From NCBI GenBank assembly GCA_004014935.1, contig CP025324.1, positions 992,001 through 1,056,000 on the forward strand: DNA of 64,000 nucleotides, in the 5' to 3' direction. Source of the DNA: Saccharomycopsis malanga (taxonomy: Eukaryota > Ascomycota > Saccharomycetes > Ascoideales > Saccharomycopsidaceae). Positions within the stretch are counted from its first letter, which is position 1, and the number at the start of each line of letters is the position of its first letter. Shown here one piece after another: positions 19,559 to 29,168 of this stretch. The notes under the pieces were generated by a model that was not told the DNA's origin, made no database searches, and saw only the letters and a list, made by a program, of their open reading frames with translations. The position numbers and the translations under genes were made by a program.

Positions 19559-19624
19559 TATATTATTATTATTCTAGGAAAGAAGTACTGGGCTCGAAAT
19601 ATAAGATTATTATTATTATTATAA
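19559..19624 (+). repeat. SINE-A tail-only copy
   Basis: AAGTACTGGGCTCGAAATAT, AAG and (ATT)n. A weaker tail remnant (ACTCGAAATATAAGATATTA) lies at about 19905-19955. The rest of 19510-20054 is AT-rich and shows no gene. Confidence 0.7.
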
Positions 19625-20054
19625 GGAGAATAAATCTGGCGGGTTGACGGCTAGTCATGTATTAGCTCTTATGGGTTTAACATGTTTTAAAATATGATCA
19701 TCATATTCTTTTATGGTATATTTTCATTACTGTGTCAATTAATATTTACATGATATGATAAATGTAGGGTAGGGCTTATTATTATTATTATTAATGCGTG
19801 TTATTTATTAACCCATCGGGTGTTGAGAAAAAGACACTGACCAGATTATAATAAACGGGTCAATATAATAGGATTTTACAAAATTCCTTCAAAATTAGCG
19901 CTCATATATCAAACTGTTATACTCGAAATATAAGATATTAATCATTATCATAATATATAATACCGGGTAATACCGTTATATTGATATCATATAGCAATTT
20001 GATGTATATAATAGGAAGAGTATCTTGAGACCATGGAGAAAAGTGACAAATGCG

Positions 20055-21794
20055 ATGCCGAAGCGAAATGCCATATGGAGAAGTCCTGTTAATGATATAG
20101 ATTATGCGTCGTGTTCTAATATAGAGCTAGATGGGGTGCTTATACCGATGAATAGCGGATATGAGACCACTGGGAACATATTACTGTATAGTTATGTTTC
20201 ACTGATGGAATTTACGCCTGGCTGTTACGGAAAAAAGCCTGTGTATTCTGCGAGCAAAAAGCTTGGGTTTGCTACGTTGCCTGTAGTGCAGCAAGACTGG
20301 TATACGTTTATCAACCACCGCAAGGAGGGCGAGTTTATGTATAGTATTTACCCAACAGTGTACCTGTTGACGGCTGCTACGGTGGTGACGTGTTTTTTGA
20401 CGGTGATTGTATTTACCAACACTCAGCGACCAAGCACGTTTTTGATATTGGGGTGTTTATTGAGCTCTATAAACTTGATAAACATTTTGAGCAGTTCCAT
20501 GAAGTTTCTTGCCAACAGTATTGATATGGGCCAGGCTCTGGGAGAAAACTTGTTGGACAATATCCAGCTCAATATGAGCTTCAATGTAATAGATTTGTTC
20601 TCCGTATTTATTCTTCAGTTGTGCCAGGTTCAGATTATTATGCGATTGTTTTCCCGACAGAAGGAAAAACGGTTTACATTTGTAATGGGAGTTTCCCTTT
20701 CCATAATATCGCAAGTAATATGGGCAATATCCACGTTCCACTCTATGAAACATTCTGATTTGGAGGATTACGACCCCGACACAGATTCATTGAGCATCAT
20801 GCCTGCTTTTATCTATCTTCTCCGGATTGCCATGAGCGTCATGTATTCAGTCTTGATCTGTGTATACTGTTTCATCAAAATTGAGTTTATCATGAACAAA
20901 AGCTTGTTGTTGATTTCGCTTGTCAGCATTCTCTCGACCAACTTGCAATTTGCTTTCTTCATAGCCGATGTAGCCAACGTCTGGGTTGCCGAGTTGTCGG
21001 AGGTGTTCAACGCCGCCGGTTATGTGGTTTCCACCGTTATTGTGTGGGAGTGGATCAATCGTATCCATGCTTGTGAAAGAGCTAAGCAACATAAAGGAAT
21101 ATTGGGAAGGCCGTTCTATGAAGAAGAGCTTGGTGCAGTAAATAAAGTAGATCGTATATCTTTATTTGTTCCTGAAGAAGAGGACAAATTGTTATCTGGA
21201 AGAGATGACGATTCGTTCCGTTCGTTTCCTTCTGATGGTACTCATAATGATGCAGAAGAGCCCATAACGTCTCCAAAATCGGTAGCCAGTAATTTAAACA
21301 GCAAAATCCGAAACTTTGTGACCGCCCAGCAGATGAAAACAACAGATTTTGTCTCAATCACAATTCCCGAAATGGTAAAGAAAACAACCGACACTTTTTG
21401 GTATCTCACTGACCAGATCATTGCGTATGGTTTGGCCGTTCCTCGTTCCGTGTCTGTGAATAGCAAAGAACGTGTCGACCGCAAGAAATTGGCTAAGAAA
21501 CTCACGTCTCACAAGTCAAAAAAACACAGCATCAACGATACCAGTAGTAATGAGTCAATACTCATTTTCAACAGCAATAACAGAGAAGATACAAATGAAG
21601 AACGTGTTTCGGAAAACGCCTCTGGCGCACAACGACCAATATTTGTCTATTCAACTGCCCAGGTTGCAATCGATCATGCTTCCGAAACACACGAGGAGGA
21701 AGACTTTATTTACCAACAAGAAGATGATATCGCAGAGGGCAGCATAGCAGATAATAGTATGGCCCAGGATACCACCTCGCAAACAAGCCGCTAG
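20055..21794 (+). CDS. PalH/Rim21 family seven-transmembrane alkaline-pH sensor (RIM21/DFG16 group)
   Basis: Proteins of this family sit in the plasma membrane and start the Rim101/PacC pH-response pathway by recruiting the arrestin Rim8 and ESCRT. The ATG at 20055 is the first usable start; the open frame before it lacks ATG. The 579-residue protein has an N-terminal extracellular part with FTPGCYGKKPVY and seven hydrophobic segments between about residues 95 and 340 (for example YPTVYLLTAATVVTCFLTVI). The family signature after the last segment is VWEWINRIH and ILGRPFYEEEL. A 220-residue acidic, Ser-rich cytosolic tail follows. Rim21 and Dfg16 are paralogues; I cannot decide which this is. 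Confidence 0.82.
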   Translation: MPKRNAIWRSPVNDIDYASCSNIELDGVLIPMNSGYETTGNILLYSYVSLMEFTPGCYGKKPVYSASKKLGFATLPVVQQDWYTFINHRKEGEFMYSIYPTVYLLTAATVVTCFLTVIVFTNTQRPSTFLILGCLLSSINLINILSSSMKFLANSIDMGQALGENLLDNIQLNMSFNVIDLFSVFILQLCQVQIIMRLFSRQKEKRFTFVMGVSLSIISQVIWAISTFHSMKHSDLEDYDPDTDSLSIMPAFIYLLRIAMSVMYSVLICVYCFIKIEFIMNKSLLLISLVSILSTNLQFAFFIADVANVWVAELSEVFNAAGYVVSTVIVWEWINRIHACERAKQHKGILGRPFYEEELGAVNKVDRISLFVPEEEDKLLSGRDDDSFRSFPSDGTHNDAEEPITSPKSVASNLNSKIRNFVTAQQMKTTDFVSITIPEMVKKTTDTFWYLTDQIIAYGLAVPRSVSVNSKERVDRKKLAKKLTSHKSKKHSINDTSSNESILIFNSNNREDTNEERVSENASGAQRPIFVYSTAQVAIDHASETHEEEDFIYQQEDDIAEGSIADNSMAQDTTSQTSR

Positions 21795-21914
21795 TAACGA
21801 GTTATGATTGTATTTTAGTTGTATAGTATTGGAATTTATGTTTTTGGACTTGTGTTGTAAAAACATGTCTACAAGTAGTACTTTTATAGGCAGTAAGATG
21901 ATTTTGCCAAACAG

Positions 21915-22000
21915 GACATTGTTGGGTTTTACCAATCACCTTTAGACATTGCGTATATACGAAACTGATATTTACTGGGCCCGAAACATAAGATATTATT
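21915..22000 (+). repeat. SINE-A tail copy
   Basis: GGGTTTTACCAATCACCTTT, AGACATTGCGTATATACGAA, ACTGATATTTACTGGGCC and then CGAAACATAAGATATTATT. The copy is 5'-truncated and runs directly into the 28-bp tandem array that follows. Confidence 0.75.
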
Positions 22001-22140
22001 AGTACCCAAAATCTAAGATATTATCATTAGTACCGGAAACATAAGATATTATCATTAGTACCCAAAACATAAGATATTATCATTAGTACCGGAAACATAA
22101 GATATTATCATTAGTACCGGAAACATAAGATATTATCATT
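22001..22140. repeat. 28-bp tandem array derived from a SINE-A tail, five units
   Basis: Exactly five 28-bp units, each of the form AGTACCGGAAACATAAGATA + TTATCATT with small changes (CCGG/CCCA). The core CGAAACATAAGATATTAT is the end of the SINE-A tail just upstream, so the array looks like a tandem expansion of that tail. Confidence 0.85.
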
Positions 22141-22143
22141 ATC

Positions 22144-22463
22144 ACAAGTAAAGTACCGGATGGCTCAGTGGTTAGTGCTCTTGGAGAAGAGAAAAGGAGC
22201 TAACAGACACAGGTATTCGATTCCCAACACGACTTCTTTACTTGCTGCTTTTTACGGTGCTGATTCCACAGACAGGTGCAAAGGTCTGAAACAGGACCAA
22301 TAAATGCGTAACTTCCCATTAATTCAGCTGAAAAATTATGATTAAAAGGACATGATTGGGATTTCCTTATTAAGTTTTACCAAGCCCCTTTTGATTCAGA
22401 GCTTATATACAAAACTGATATTTACTGGGCTCGAAATACAAGATATTACTACAACTACAAGTA
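22144..22463 (+). repeat. Full-length SINE-A with possible 7-bp target duplication
   Basis: The element spans about 22151-22456. Box A TGGCTCAGTGG is at 22161-22171 and a slightly expanded box B (GGTATTCGATTCC) at 22212-22224. The body has ACTTGCTGCTTTTTACGGTG, CACAGACAGGTGCAAAG and GATTAAAAGGACATGATTGG. The tail is GTTTTACCAAGCCCC, ATATACAAAACTGATATTTA, CTGGGCTCGAAATACAAG. ACAAGTA occurs just before (22144-22150) and just after (22457-22463), a candidate target-site duplication, though 7 bp can arise by chance. Confidence 0.8.
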
Positions 22464-22769
22464 GGTTGGAATACAAAGGTATTGGAATAAACCCTGGAAG
22501 GAACTAGAAGGTGGGATATAGCGGATTTTGCAATGGTTTATTTCAATAAATAAATAATTCAATAAAATACGGCATGCTATACCGCTATATAAACATTTTC
22601 TGCAATATTCACGCACATATCACGCGAGACGCGCAGAGTGTATTCTTAATTAGCGGTTTCGCGGTATATCAAAGCAAGATAGTATATTACGAGAAGAGAG
22701 TAAATGCTGTAAAGTTTGAGTTTGGAACTGTTTTGTGGTATTTTGGCGAGTTACTCATAAATCCGAGCA

Positions 22770-23867
22770 ATGAATCGCGAGGCTGGAAAGCAAATATCTC
22801 AATTACAGCGAGAGATAGAGCAGCTTAATCATGATAATGACATATTGATAGGACGATTACTGTCAGAGGGTGTTTCTGGGCTTGTGAGGAAGCTTTATGA
22901 TGATGTGAAAGAAGGGTCTGATAGCCAGTATACAAAAGAAGAACGAATACTGTTGGATGCAGCGGTACAAGCGTGCAGTAAGCTTCAGAAGGAAACTCCA
23001 TTGGATTTTTTCCAGAGTTTTAACGACACTCTACTTGAGTATGATTCTAATAAAGCAGCCGGACAAGCTCTGGAGAGTGTAGACCCCACGATTGCCCGGT
23101 TTCTTGACTCTCAGAGGCGTAGGAAGTCGCGTAGAAAGCAGGGCAGTTCTGGATTAGCTGGAAAGCAGAAGGAGCTTGTTTTAGCCAAACTACGAGAGCA
23201 GGAGTTGATAAACGATGTTATTGAAGAAAACTTGCAGCGTTTGGTTGGAATCACTGCGTTTCCAGTTGCAGATCCTGCGTTTGCTGCAGAATCTGAACAT
23301 ATAGTAGATCTTACTAGTGACGATGAGGACAATTCTGGCAACGAAGGCTCAAAATATCTTTTGGGTATCCGTTTTGATACATATAACGAACGTAGCAGAA
23401 AATTCGAGCCACCTCATTACATCATTTTGAAATATAAGATGAAAAACAACCAAAGGTTTATATTTAAACACACTATACCTCATTACATAAACGTACAGCA
23501 GTTGGCAGCACAGTATTTGAACCGTGACCTCTTCAGGTTTGTCAAAACCGTCTATTCGAGACTCGCTTTGACATTGCGTAAAAAGATACTCATAGAATCT
23601 CTTGTTGAAGAGCATTCTGCTATAGAGTTGGTAGATATTGACCTTGGCTGCTCGCAAGTAGTGTTCCATGTAGCCCCCTACAAAGTGGAGATTTCCATTA
23701 ATTATACAGAAATAACAGCAGCCCAGGTGCTGCTCGCCAGACCAAATTTAACTAGAATAGATAGTGTTAAGAAATTGCGTGCCGAAAGTGCACTCAAGGG
23801 AACGGTATTTGATTTGACAAGCAAATTCAACAATGTGTTACAAATCCTCAACCCGGAGATTGGATGA
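22770..23867 (+). CDS. MCM21: Kinetochore COMA-complex subunit Mcm21 (CENP-O family)
   Basis: Mcm21 pairs with Ctf19 in the COMA complex of the inner kinetochore. The 365-residue product has an N-terminal coiled coil (residues 1-30), a basic patch SQRRRKSRRKQGSS and an acidic DLTSDDEDN linker. The C-terminal CENP-O domain from about 195 starts LLGIRFDTYNERSRKFEPPH, continues YIILKYKMKN and has FKHTIPHYINVQQLAAQYL, the most typical motif of the family. Assignment is by these motifs; a short upstream ORF is out of frame. The stop codon falls in the first unit of the 15-bp minisatellite that follows, so repeat changes could alter the C terminus. Confidence 0.8.
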   Translation: MNREAGKQISQLQREIEQLNHDNDILIGRLLSEGVSGLVRKLYDDVKEGSDSQYTKEERILLDAAVQACSKLQKETPLDFFQSFNDTLLEYDSNKAAGQALESVDPTIARFLDSQRRRKSRRKQGSSGLAGKQKELVLAKLREQELINDVIEENLQRLVGITAFPVADPAFAAESEHIVDLTSDDEDNSGNEGSKYLLGIRFDTYNERSRKFEPPHYIILKYKMKNNQRFIFKHTIPHYINVQQLAAQYLNRDLFRFVKTVYSRLALTLRKKILIESLVEEHSAIELVDIDLGCSQVVFHVAPYKVEISINYTEITAAQVLLARPNLTRIDSVKKLRAESALKGTVFDLTSKFNNVLQILNPEIG

Positions 23868-24303
23868 TAGAAGATTGGATAATGGAAGAGTGTGCAGTAG
23901 AAGATTGTGTAATAGAAGATTGTATAATAGAAGATTGTATAATAGAAGATTGTATAATTGAATATTGTATAATTGAATATTGTATAATTGAATATTGTAT
24001 AATTGAATATTGTATAATAGATTATTGTATAATAGGAGATTGTGCAATAAAAGATTGTATAATAGAAGATTGTATAATAGAAGATTGTGCAATAGAAGAT
24101 TGTATATTAGAAGGTTGTATATTAGAATATTAGATGATACAATATTGTATATTAGAAGATTGGATGATACAATATTGTATATTAGAAGATTGGATGATAC
24201 AATATTGTATAATAGAAGATTGTATAATAGAAGATTGTGCAATAGAAAATTGCACAATAGAAAATTGCACAATAGAAGCTTGCACAATAGAAGATTGAAT
24301 AAT
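23860..24303. repeat. 15-bp minisatellite at the 3' end of MCM21
   Basis: About 29 units of AATAGAAGATTGTAT and variants (AATTGAATATTGTAT, AATAGAAGATTGTGC, AATAGAAAATTGCAC). A 30-bp higher-order unit with GATGATACAATATTGTAT is repeated three times near 24132-24210. Because the period is a multiple of three, long spurious ORFs with pentapeptide repeats appear on both strands (IIEDC on plus, LLLYN on minus). Confidence 0.92.
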
Positions 24304-26085
24304 AGCAAATTATATTGTTAACTGGACAATCAATGGTATGCAAACCATTATTTTTCATGTATAAAGTAATGTGCTTTCCAGGGTTGAATAGAACGCTTAC
24401 TCAAGCAAATCTGGATAGTTATCTTCGCTACGAGCCAAGTATTCCCCATATCTACTATGAAAGTCCATAACTTGCCATTCTTTATACTAGATTTGACCTT
24501 ATTGTGCCTTCCTGGTTGCTCATATTGTACTACTCATTTTCTCTTGCGTACTGTGTTTAAAGAGAATTGGTGAAACTCGGTGAAAACCCCAGTTGGCGCA
24601 CTTACTTATCTACTACTTGTCGGTAACCAGGAAAACTTATTTGAGTCACTATATACAGGCTCAATGAATTGTAATCTTCTTGTTGTTTTTACCAATCTAA
24701 CGGAGTAGGATACCTCTACATATGGCCAAAGACCTATTTTTCAGCTTGACGCGTGTTTTAAGCTACAGTTGGGCCACTTTAACTACTTATTAACAGTTGA
24801 CTCTCGTCAGAAAAAGCATACAAAGTAAATGCACACAGTTTTTTGGTTTTCTACATGCCCTTCTGAAAGACACCGGTACAAAGGATAGTTTACAATGGGT
24901 TTCGTTCTGCTATCTTTACATGTTATTCGAATTGTGCTTTGAGTTATTACGGTATGCAAACACTGTTTCCGATCAAAACAAAAAATTCAAAAAATTAAAA
25001 CCAAAGTTAAATTTTAGCCACTTTAGAGAAACTTTAAAATGTCCTTGTTTGCAGTAGCTATAGCTCTTTGTCTGGTTTACAGTATAGAGCATTTTTAGGT
25101 CACGTTTTTGGTTTCTTGGCTTGGTCAGCGCTGTTCTGTTCGTTCTACTGTTCATCAAGTAAGACTATTGCGATGGAGGTTTACTAACAATGATACACTT
25201 TATTTTTTGTATTGATTTGCCTTGCATTTTGAGGTAGAAGTGAGATATAAGTAGAATGGACCAACTATAGCTCTGCTTTATTTTTCTAGCTCAAAATGAC
25301 AAATTGTCAAATTGAGAACCTGATAAAACAATAGGTTACTTCTTTCTCTTACGGCTTTTCTACTGGAGGAATAGATATTAAATAGAGAGTATCAACTTTA
25401 ATATGCAACTATGCAGAGATAAAGTATTCAGTTTTCAACAGAGATACATGTACGTGCAAAACATTACATGTTATATCACGTGGTTTTATTGAAAAATGGC
25501 GAAAATCCCCGAAATCGCCTGATTAACCCCTTGGTAAAATTGGGGAGTTTTTCAAGCCTTGAAGGGAGTGCATGGGGTGGTGCATGTGGCATGCGTCGAG
25601 CTTACATGGTGCTTGCATAGGCCAACTAACATTTATAAAGGTTTAGAATTGGTTGGTTAAACAAGAGCCCAAATCACTAATTGTCTATTCTTTTTTTGAA
25701 AACTAACTGTCCTACAAGGATTAATTTGTTATTGTCACAAATCTACTAAAATATTTTCACAACTTGTTTAGTTTATTCAATATATACTCAATCAAGTATA
25801 ACCGTTATTTTTAGTACCGAATAATGTATAGCCATTGTTAAATCGAAAGAGTTGTAAGTCTATATATATTCAACCCAGCCAACTATCCTAATCAGGGCTT
25901 TGGTAAAACCTATTTATGGACTTACAAGCTGTCTTTAATGATAATTGCTAATGACTACAAGCTGTCTTTACTGATAATTGCTAATGACCTAAAGCTGTCT
26001 TTACTGACGACTGCCAAGGCTCTAAGGATATCTACCAACTCGTAATTTTTATTGATACGACAAAATGTCCTGTAGTTTACCAATT
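24304..26085. other. 1.8-kb region without a supported gene
   Basis: Short ORFs here lack ATG or any recognisable domain. A 33-bp unit with TACAAGCTGTCTTTACTGAT and AATTGCTAATGA is repeated about three times at 25918-26020. A weak SINE-A remnant (TTCAACCCAG, then CTTTGGTAAAACC) lies at about 25865-25915. A CACGTG site is at about 25477. Confidence 0.45.
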
Positions 26086-26748
26086 TTAGAAATGAATAAC
26101 CTTAAAGTTGAACGCAGGTTGGTGATTTTCCAAAATGTATTCTGTATCTTCCCAAGGGACTCTGAAGATTCCAGAATTGATCATGGGCATCATGATTTCT
26201 AATTTAGGATTTGATTGAACCGTTTTGGGCAGGACTTCCAAGTTGTTGGATTTATATTTTGCTAGCAATGCTTCGTTTTTCTGGAGTCTGAATGTGGCTC
26301 TTAGGTGTTTTACAGCCTCTTGTTCCACTTGGTCCTGGACATATTTAGGAATGTCCAGTTCATCGCAAAAGAGTTTTGTTTCTAGATTTTGTAAAGCCTT
26401 TTCAGTATTGATTAATATAGAATCAGGAGAATCAGCATCCATGCCTCCATTTACAGAGGTAAACAAGCAAACAATAAATCTAGTTGCGACTGCAGGAGCC
26501 CCAGAGATTGATTTATTGCCTTTGTCATCTCTAGAAGTGCTAATAACTTGGGAAAGACCGAGTAACTGCGCAGGATTCTGTTTATATCTTTTACAATAAT
26601 CCTGATGTTTAATCAAGCCAGAGGGAAACTTGATAGCAAATGCAGCAGCAACCCCACCTCCCCATGAGCCCCGGCAGTTACAAGAATGCAATAGAACACT
26701 AGGATTAGAAGCCACTGCGAACAATTCGCCTTTAATATACTGAATCAT
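26086..26748 (-). CDS. POA1: ADP-ribose 1''-phosphate phosphatase, macro domain (Poa1)
   Basis: Poa1 removes the phosphate from ADP-ribose 1''-phosphate, a by-product of tRNA splicing. The 220-residue protein is a single macro domain: MIQYIKGELF, the ligand-loop motif HSCNCRGSWGGGVAAAFA at residues 21-38, and the C-terminal signature INSGIFRVPWEDTEYIL. Compared with the short yeast protein it is longer because of an inserted helical, charged region (about residues 110-175). The ATG at 26748 is the only start. It is divergent from the HD-hydrolase gene, sharing a 117-bp promoter region. Confidence 0.87.
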   Translation of the reverse strand: MIQYIKGELFAVASNPSVLLHSCNCRGSWGGGVAAAFAIKFPSGLIKHQDYCKRYKQNPAQLLGLSQVISTSRDDKGNKSISGAPAVATRFIVCLFTSVNGGMDADSPDSILINTEKALQNLETKLFCDELDIPKYVQDQVEQEAVKHLRATFRLQKNEALLAKYKSNNLEVLPKTVQSNPKLEIMMPMINSGIFRVPWEDTEYILENHQPAFNFKVIHF

Positions 26749-26865
26749 GATGTGTTGATAAATGTTGATAGCATTTGATTGCGATAACGCACTTTTTCAT
26801 AATATATATTTTTCACTGCGAATCCGATACTATACAAGTTGAGTACACAGGATTACCCACTGAGA
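26749..26865. promoter_or_regulatory. Shared divergent promoter of POA1 and the HD hydrolase
   Basis: Only 117 bp separate the two start codons. The TATA-like stretch ATAATATATATTTTT lies near 26800. Co-regulation is likely from the geometry but is inference. Confidence 0.5.
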
Positions 26866-27627
26866 ATGGCCCCATTTAGCAAGCAAAGGTTTGAAGAGGT
26901 TCTTCGCAAAACAGAAAAGTTTGTCAAGGAACACTGTGAGCATTTAGACACAGCCCATGATTGGGATCATGTTGACAGAGTGCGGAATCTTGCCAAAAGA
27001 CTTTATATTTCAACTTTTGGTGACCAAACAAATGTTGAACAGATTCAAGATGTGGAATTGATTGCTTTACTACATGATGTGGGCGATTTTAAGTTTGGTT
27101 ACGACCAAAAGGCATTAGTAACTAGCTTCATTGAGCCCTTGTTTGGCGATATTGCTGGAAAAGTCCATTTCATCTTGGATCAAATAAGTTGTGTCAGCTG
27201 GAGAAAATCTTTGAAAAGCCAAGCTGACCAGACCGAGGAAACCCAGAATAAATCACCAAATACCAGACAACTACAGTTGTATGAGTTTGTTAGCGATGCC
27301 GATAGACTCGACGCAATGGGTTTCATAGGCGTGGCCAGATGTCTTTCTTACAGTGGTAGTAGACACTCTAAATTATACGACTTTTCTGTGCCTCCAAACC
27401 TCAATCTAACAAAAGAAAGTTATGATGCCCAAACCGAAGTCTTGCACGGCCAAAAACCAGTTTCTGCTCGGTCCAAAAATAATGCTCTCAACCATTTTTA
27501 CGAAAAACTCTTCAAATTGAAAGATAGCTTGAAAACCCAAGAGGGAAAGAGATTGGGCGAAAAAAGACACCAACGATTGGTAGATTATGTGGACGGTTTA
27601 TTGGAAGAAATCAATTTAGAATCTTGA
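26866..27627 (+). CDS. HD-domain phosphohydrolase (YedJ-like)
   Basis: The 253-residue protein is a metal-dependent HD-superfamily phosphohydrolase. The ATG at 26866 was chosen because the nine codons before it lack ATG. Metal-binding residues are visible in order: H35 in TAHDWDHVDRV, H70-D71 in ALLHDVGDFKFG, and D145 in SDADRLDAMGFIGVAR. The DADRLDA(M/I)G form is typical of the YedJ-like group rather than the nucleotidase HDDC2 group. The C-terminal half is helical with a conserved-looking HFYEKLFKLKD. The physiological substrate is unknown. Divergence from POA1 hints at nucleotide-metabolite clean-up, but that is a guess. Confidence 0.82.
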   Translation: MAPFSKQRFEEVLRKTEKFVKEHCEHLDTAHDWDHVDRVRNLAKRLYISTFGDQTNVEQIQDVELIALLHDVGDFKFGYDQKALVTSFIEPLFGDIAGKVHFILDQISCVSWRKSLKSQADQTEETQNKSPNTRQLQLYEFVSDADRLDAMGFIGVARCLSYSGSRHSKLYDFSVPPNLNLTKESYDAQTEVLHGQKPVSARSKNNALNHFYEKLFKLKDSLKTQEGKRLGEKRHQRLVDYVDGLLEEINLES

Positions 27628-27689
27628 ACGTTTTCTACTCATTATTTATATATTGTTTTCAAGTGCGAAGTTGAAACAGTTACAGGTAA

Positions 27690-27957
27690 AAAATACATTT
27701 TAAAAATAATTCGCAGATGTAAATGAGTTGGTTTTTACCTATAAAATGATTCACAGATGTAAAAAATTTTGTTTATCTATAATTACTTTTTGTAAAATAA
27801 TTTACAGATGTAAATGAATTGGTATTTATCCATACTTATTTTTCAATTTTAAAATGGATTCAAAGTTTCAATATACACTGGGTTCCCCTTCGATATAGCC
27901 CGTCTATATGATATTTATTATGCTCGAAATACAAGATATTATTATTATTATTACACG
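27690..27957 (+). repeat. Imperfect tandem repeat and a SINE-A tail
   Basis: Three imperfect units of about 50 bp with the core TTCACAGATGTAAATGA and TTGGTTTTTACCTAT occupy 27695-27835. A diverged SINE-A tail (TATTTATTATGCTCGAAATA, CAAG, then ATT repeats) lies at about 27890-27955. The rest of 27628-28384 has no gene. Confidence 0.55.
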
Positions 27958-28384
27958 TATTTCTTCTTTACAAAAAGGCCTGATCAATTCAGTAATTAAA
28001 TGAAATGAAACTTTATACGTGCTTGTTTACTAATAATCTGTCTCATATTTAACAATCATCTTTGATACCTATTAACAATGATCTTCAATACCAATTAACA
28101 ATCGTCTCAAATTTTCCCCCAAGGTAAAAGTTTGTTTAATCATTCTCATTAATGAACTTTATTATATAGCTCATTATATCAAAGCTTATCACTAATATTT
28201 CTTTCTCGATTCCATGAGAATATCAATTTTTATTATTGAAATGATAATATTAAATTTTATCGCATACTTACTACTAAAGTCTCTCATAATTACTACCAAT
28301 TTCCTTCTCTAGCTTTTAAACACACCATATACAGCTGAAACCATCAAATACCAATCAAAAACACTATATATACATCATCTACAG

Positions 28385-29035
28385 CTACTTGGCCAAATCC
28401 CAACCTTTTTTCAATCTCTTGGTAGCCAATTCTGCGCCTTCTTCTCCCAATTCCCTCACCAACAAGCTATGAATGCTTGTCCAGTTGCTTTTAGACAAGG
28501 ATACTGTTTTTGGTAATTGAGTAATGTCTATTTCTGGCTCTGGAGTGGCCACTTCCGGTGTAGGGGTTGCAGAAACAGGGCTTTTGCCTACCATAACCAT
28601 GAATGAAATCTCATTATCTTTAGCTTCTTGGATGTCTTTCAATTGAGTAGAGTCTTGAGGCACCTTAGATTTCACTAAAAGTTTCAATTGAGAAGTCTGC
28701 AACCCAGCCAACTTGTCGTCTTGCTTTTTCAACGTGTCAATCAATTGTTCTTTAACTTGATACACTGTGTTTGAAGCAGGGCTTTGAAGATCTACTGTAA
28801 ACTTGTATGGCGGTTTAATTGACTTAAATTTCAACTTGAAAGTCACTTCTGCCTTAGATTCGGTTCCTGAGGCAAAAAGTGTCTTTTTTGGAACCCTTTT
28901 TGGAAAGGAAACAGGAGCTACACTCACTTTGGAAAGATCTTCTTTATAGTGATTGTCATAGGTTACACCCTCGCTTTTCGCAGACAAAAGCTGGAGAAAA
29001 TTGCTCACAAAGGTTTCTTGAGATACAGTAGCCAT
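28385..29035 (-). CDS. MDY2: GET-pathway ubiquitin-like protein Mdy2/Get5
   Basis: Get5 bridges Get4 and Sgt2 to pass tail-anchored membrane proteins to Get3. The 216-residue length is close to the yeast protein (212). An N-terminal helix (FVSNFLQLLSAK) suits Get4 binding. A ubiquitin-like domain spans about residues 60-150 (VTFKLKFKSIKPPYKFTVDL, YQVKEQLIDTLKKQ). A small C-terminal dimerisation domain follows from about 175, with SNWTSIHSLLVRELG and ATKRLKKGWDLAK. A palindromic GTCACGTGAC lies 124 bp upstream of the start. Confidence 0.85.
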   Translation of the reverse strand: MATVSQETFVSNFLQLLSAKSEGVTYDNHYKEDLSKVSVAPVSFPKRVPKKTLFASGTESKAEVTFKLKFKSIKPPYKFTVDLQSPASNTVYQVKEQLIDTLKKQDDKLAGLQTSQLKLLVKSKVPQDSTQLKDIQEAKDNEISFMVMVGKSPVSATPTPEVATPEPEIDITQLPKTVSLSKSNWTSIHSLLVRELGEEGAELATKRLKKGWDLAK

Positions 29036-29158
29036 TTTAGATGCTATAATGTGTTGGAAAAAATGGATTGTTAACGATTATTGCTGTAAATTCGCTTGTT
29101 GAAACAAAGGGTAATAAGTTAACTTAGAATCGCCACCGGCTTTTATACTGAAATATGG

Positions 29159-29168
29159 GTCACGTGAC
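29159..29168. promoter_or_regulatory. GTCACGTGAC palindrome upstream of MDY2
   Basis: A perfect 10-bp palindrome containing CACGTG, the core bound by Cbf1-type bHLH factors, lies 124 bp before the MDY2 ATG. Confidence 0.6.

Noticed and set aside
23838-24321. ORFs of pentapeptide repeats (LLLYN, IIEDC, RLYNR) as a novel repeat protein
   Set aside because: All frames of a 15-bp array stay open, the starts are arbitrary, and no promoter or conserved flank exists.
24797-25057. 86-codon ORF as a gene
   Set aside because: It begins with TTG, has no ATG near its start and no recognisable feature.
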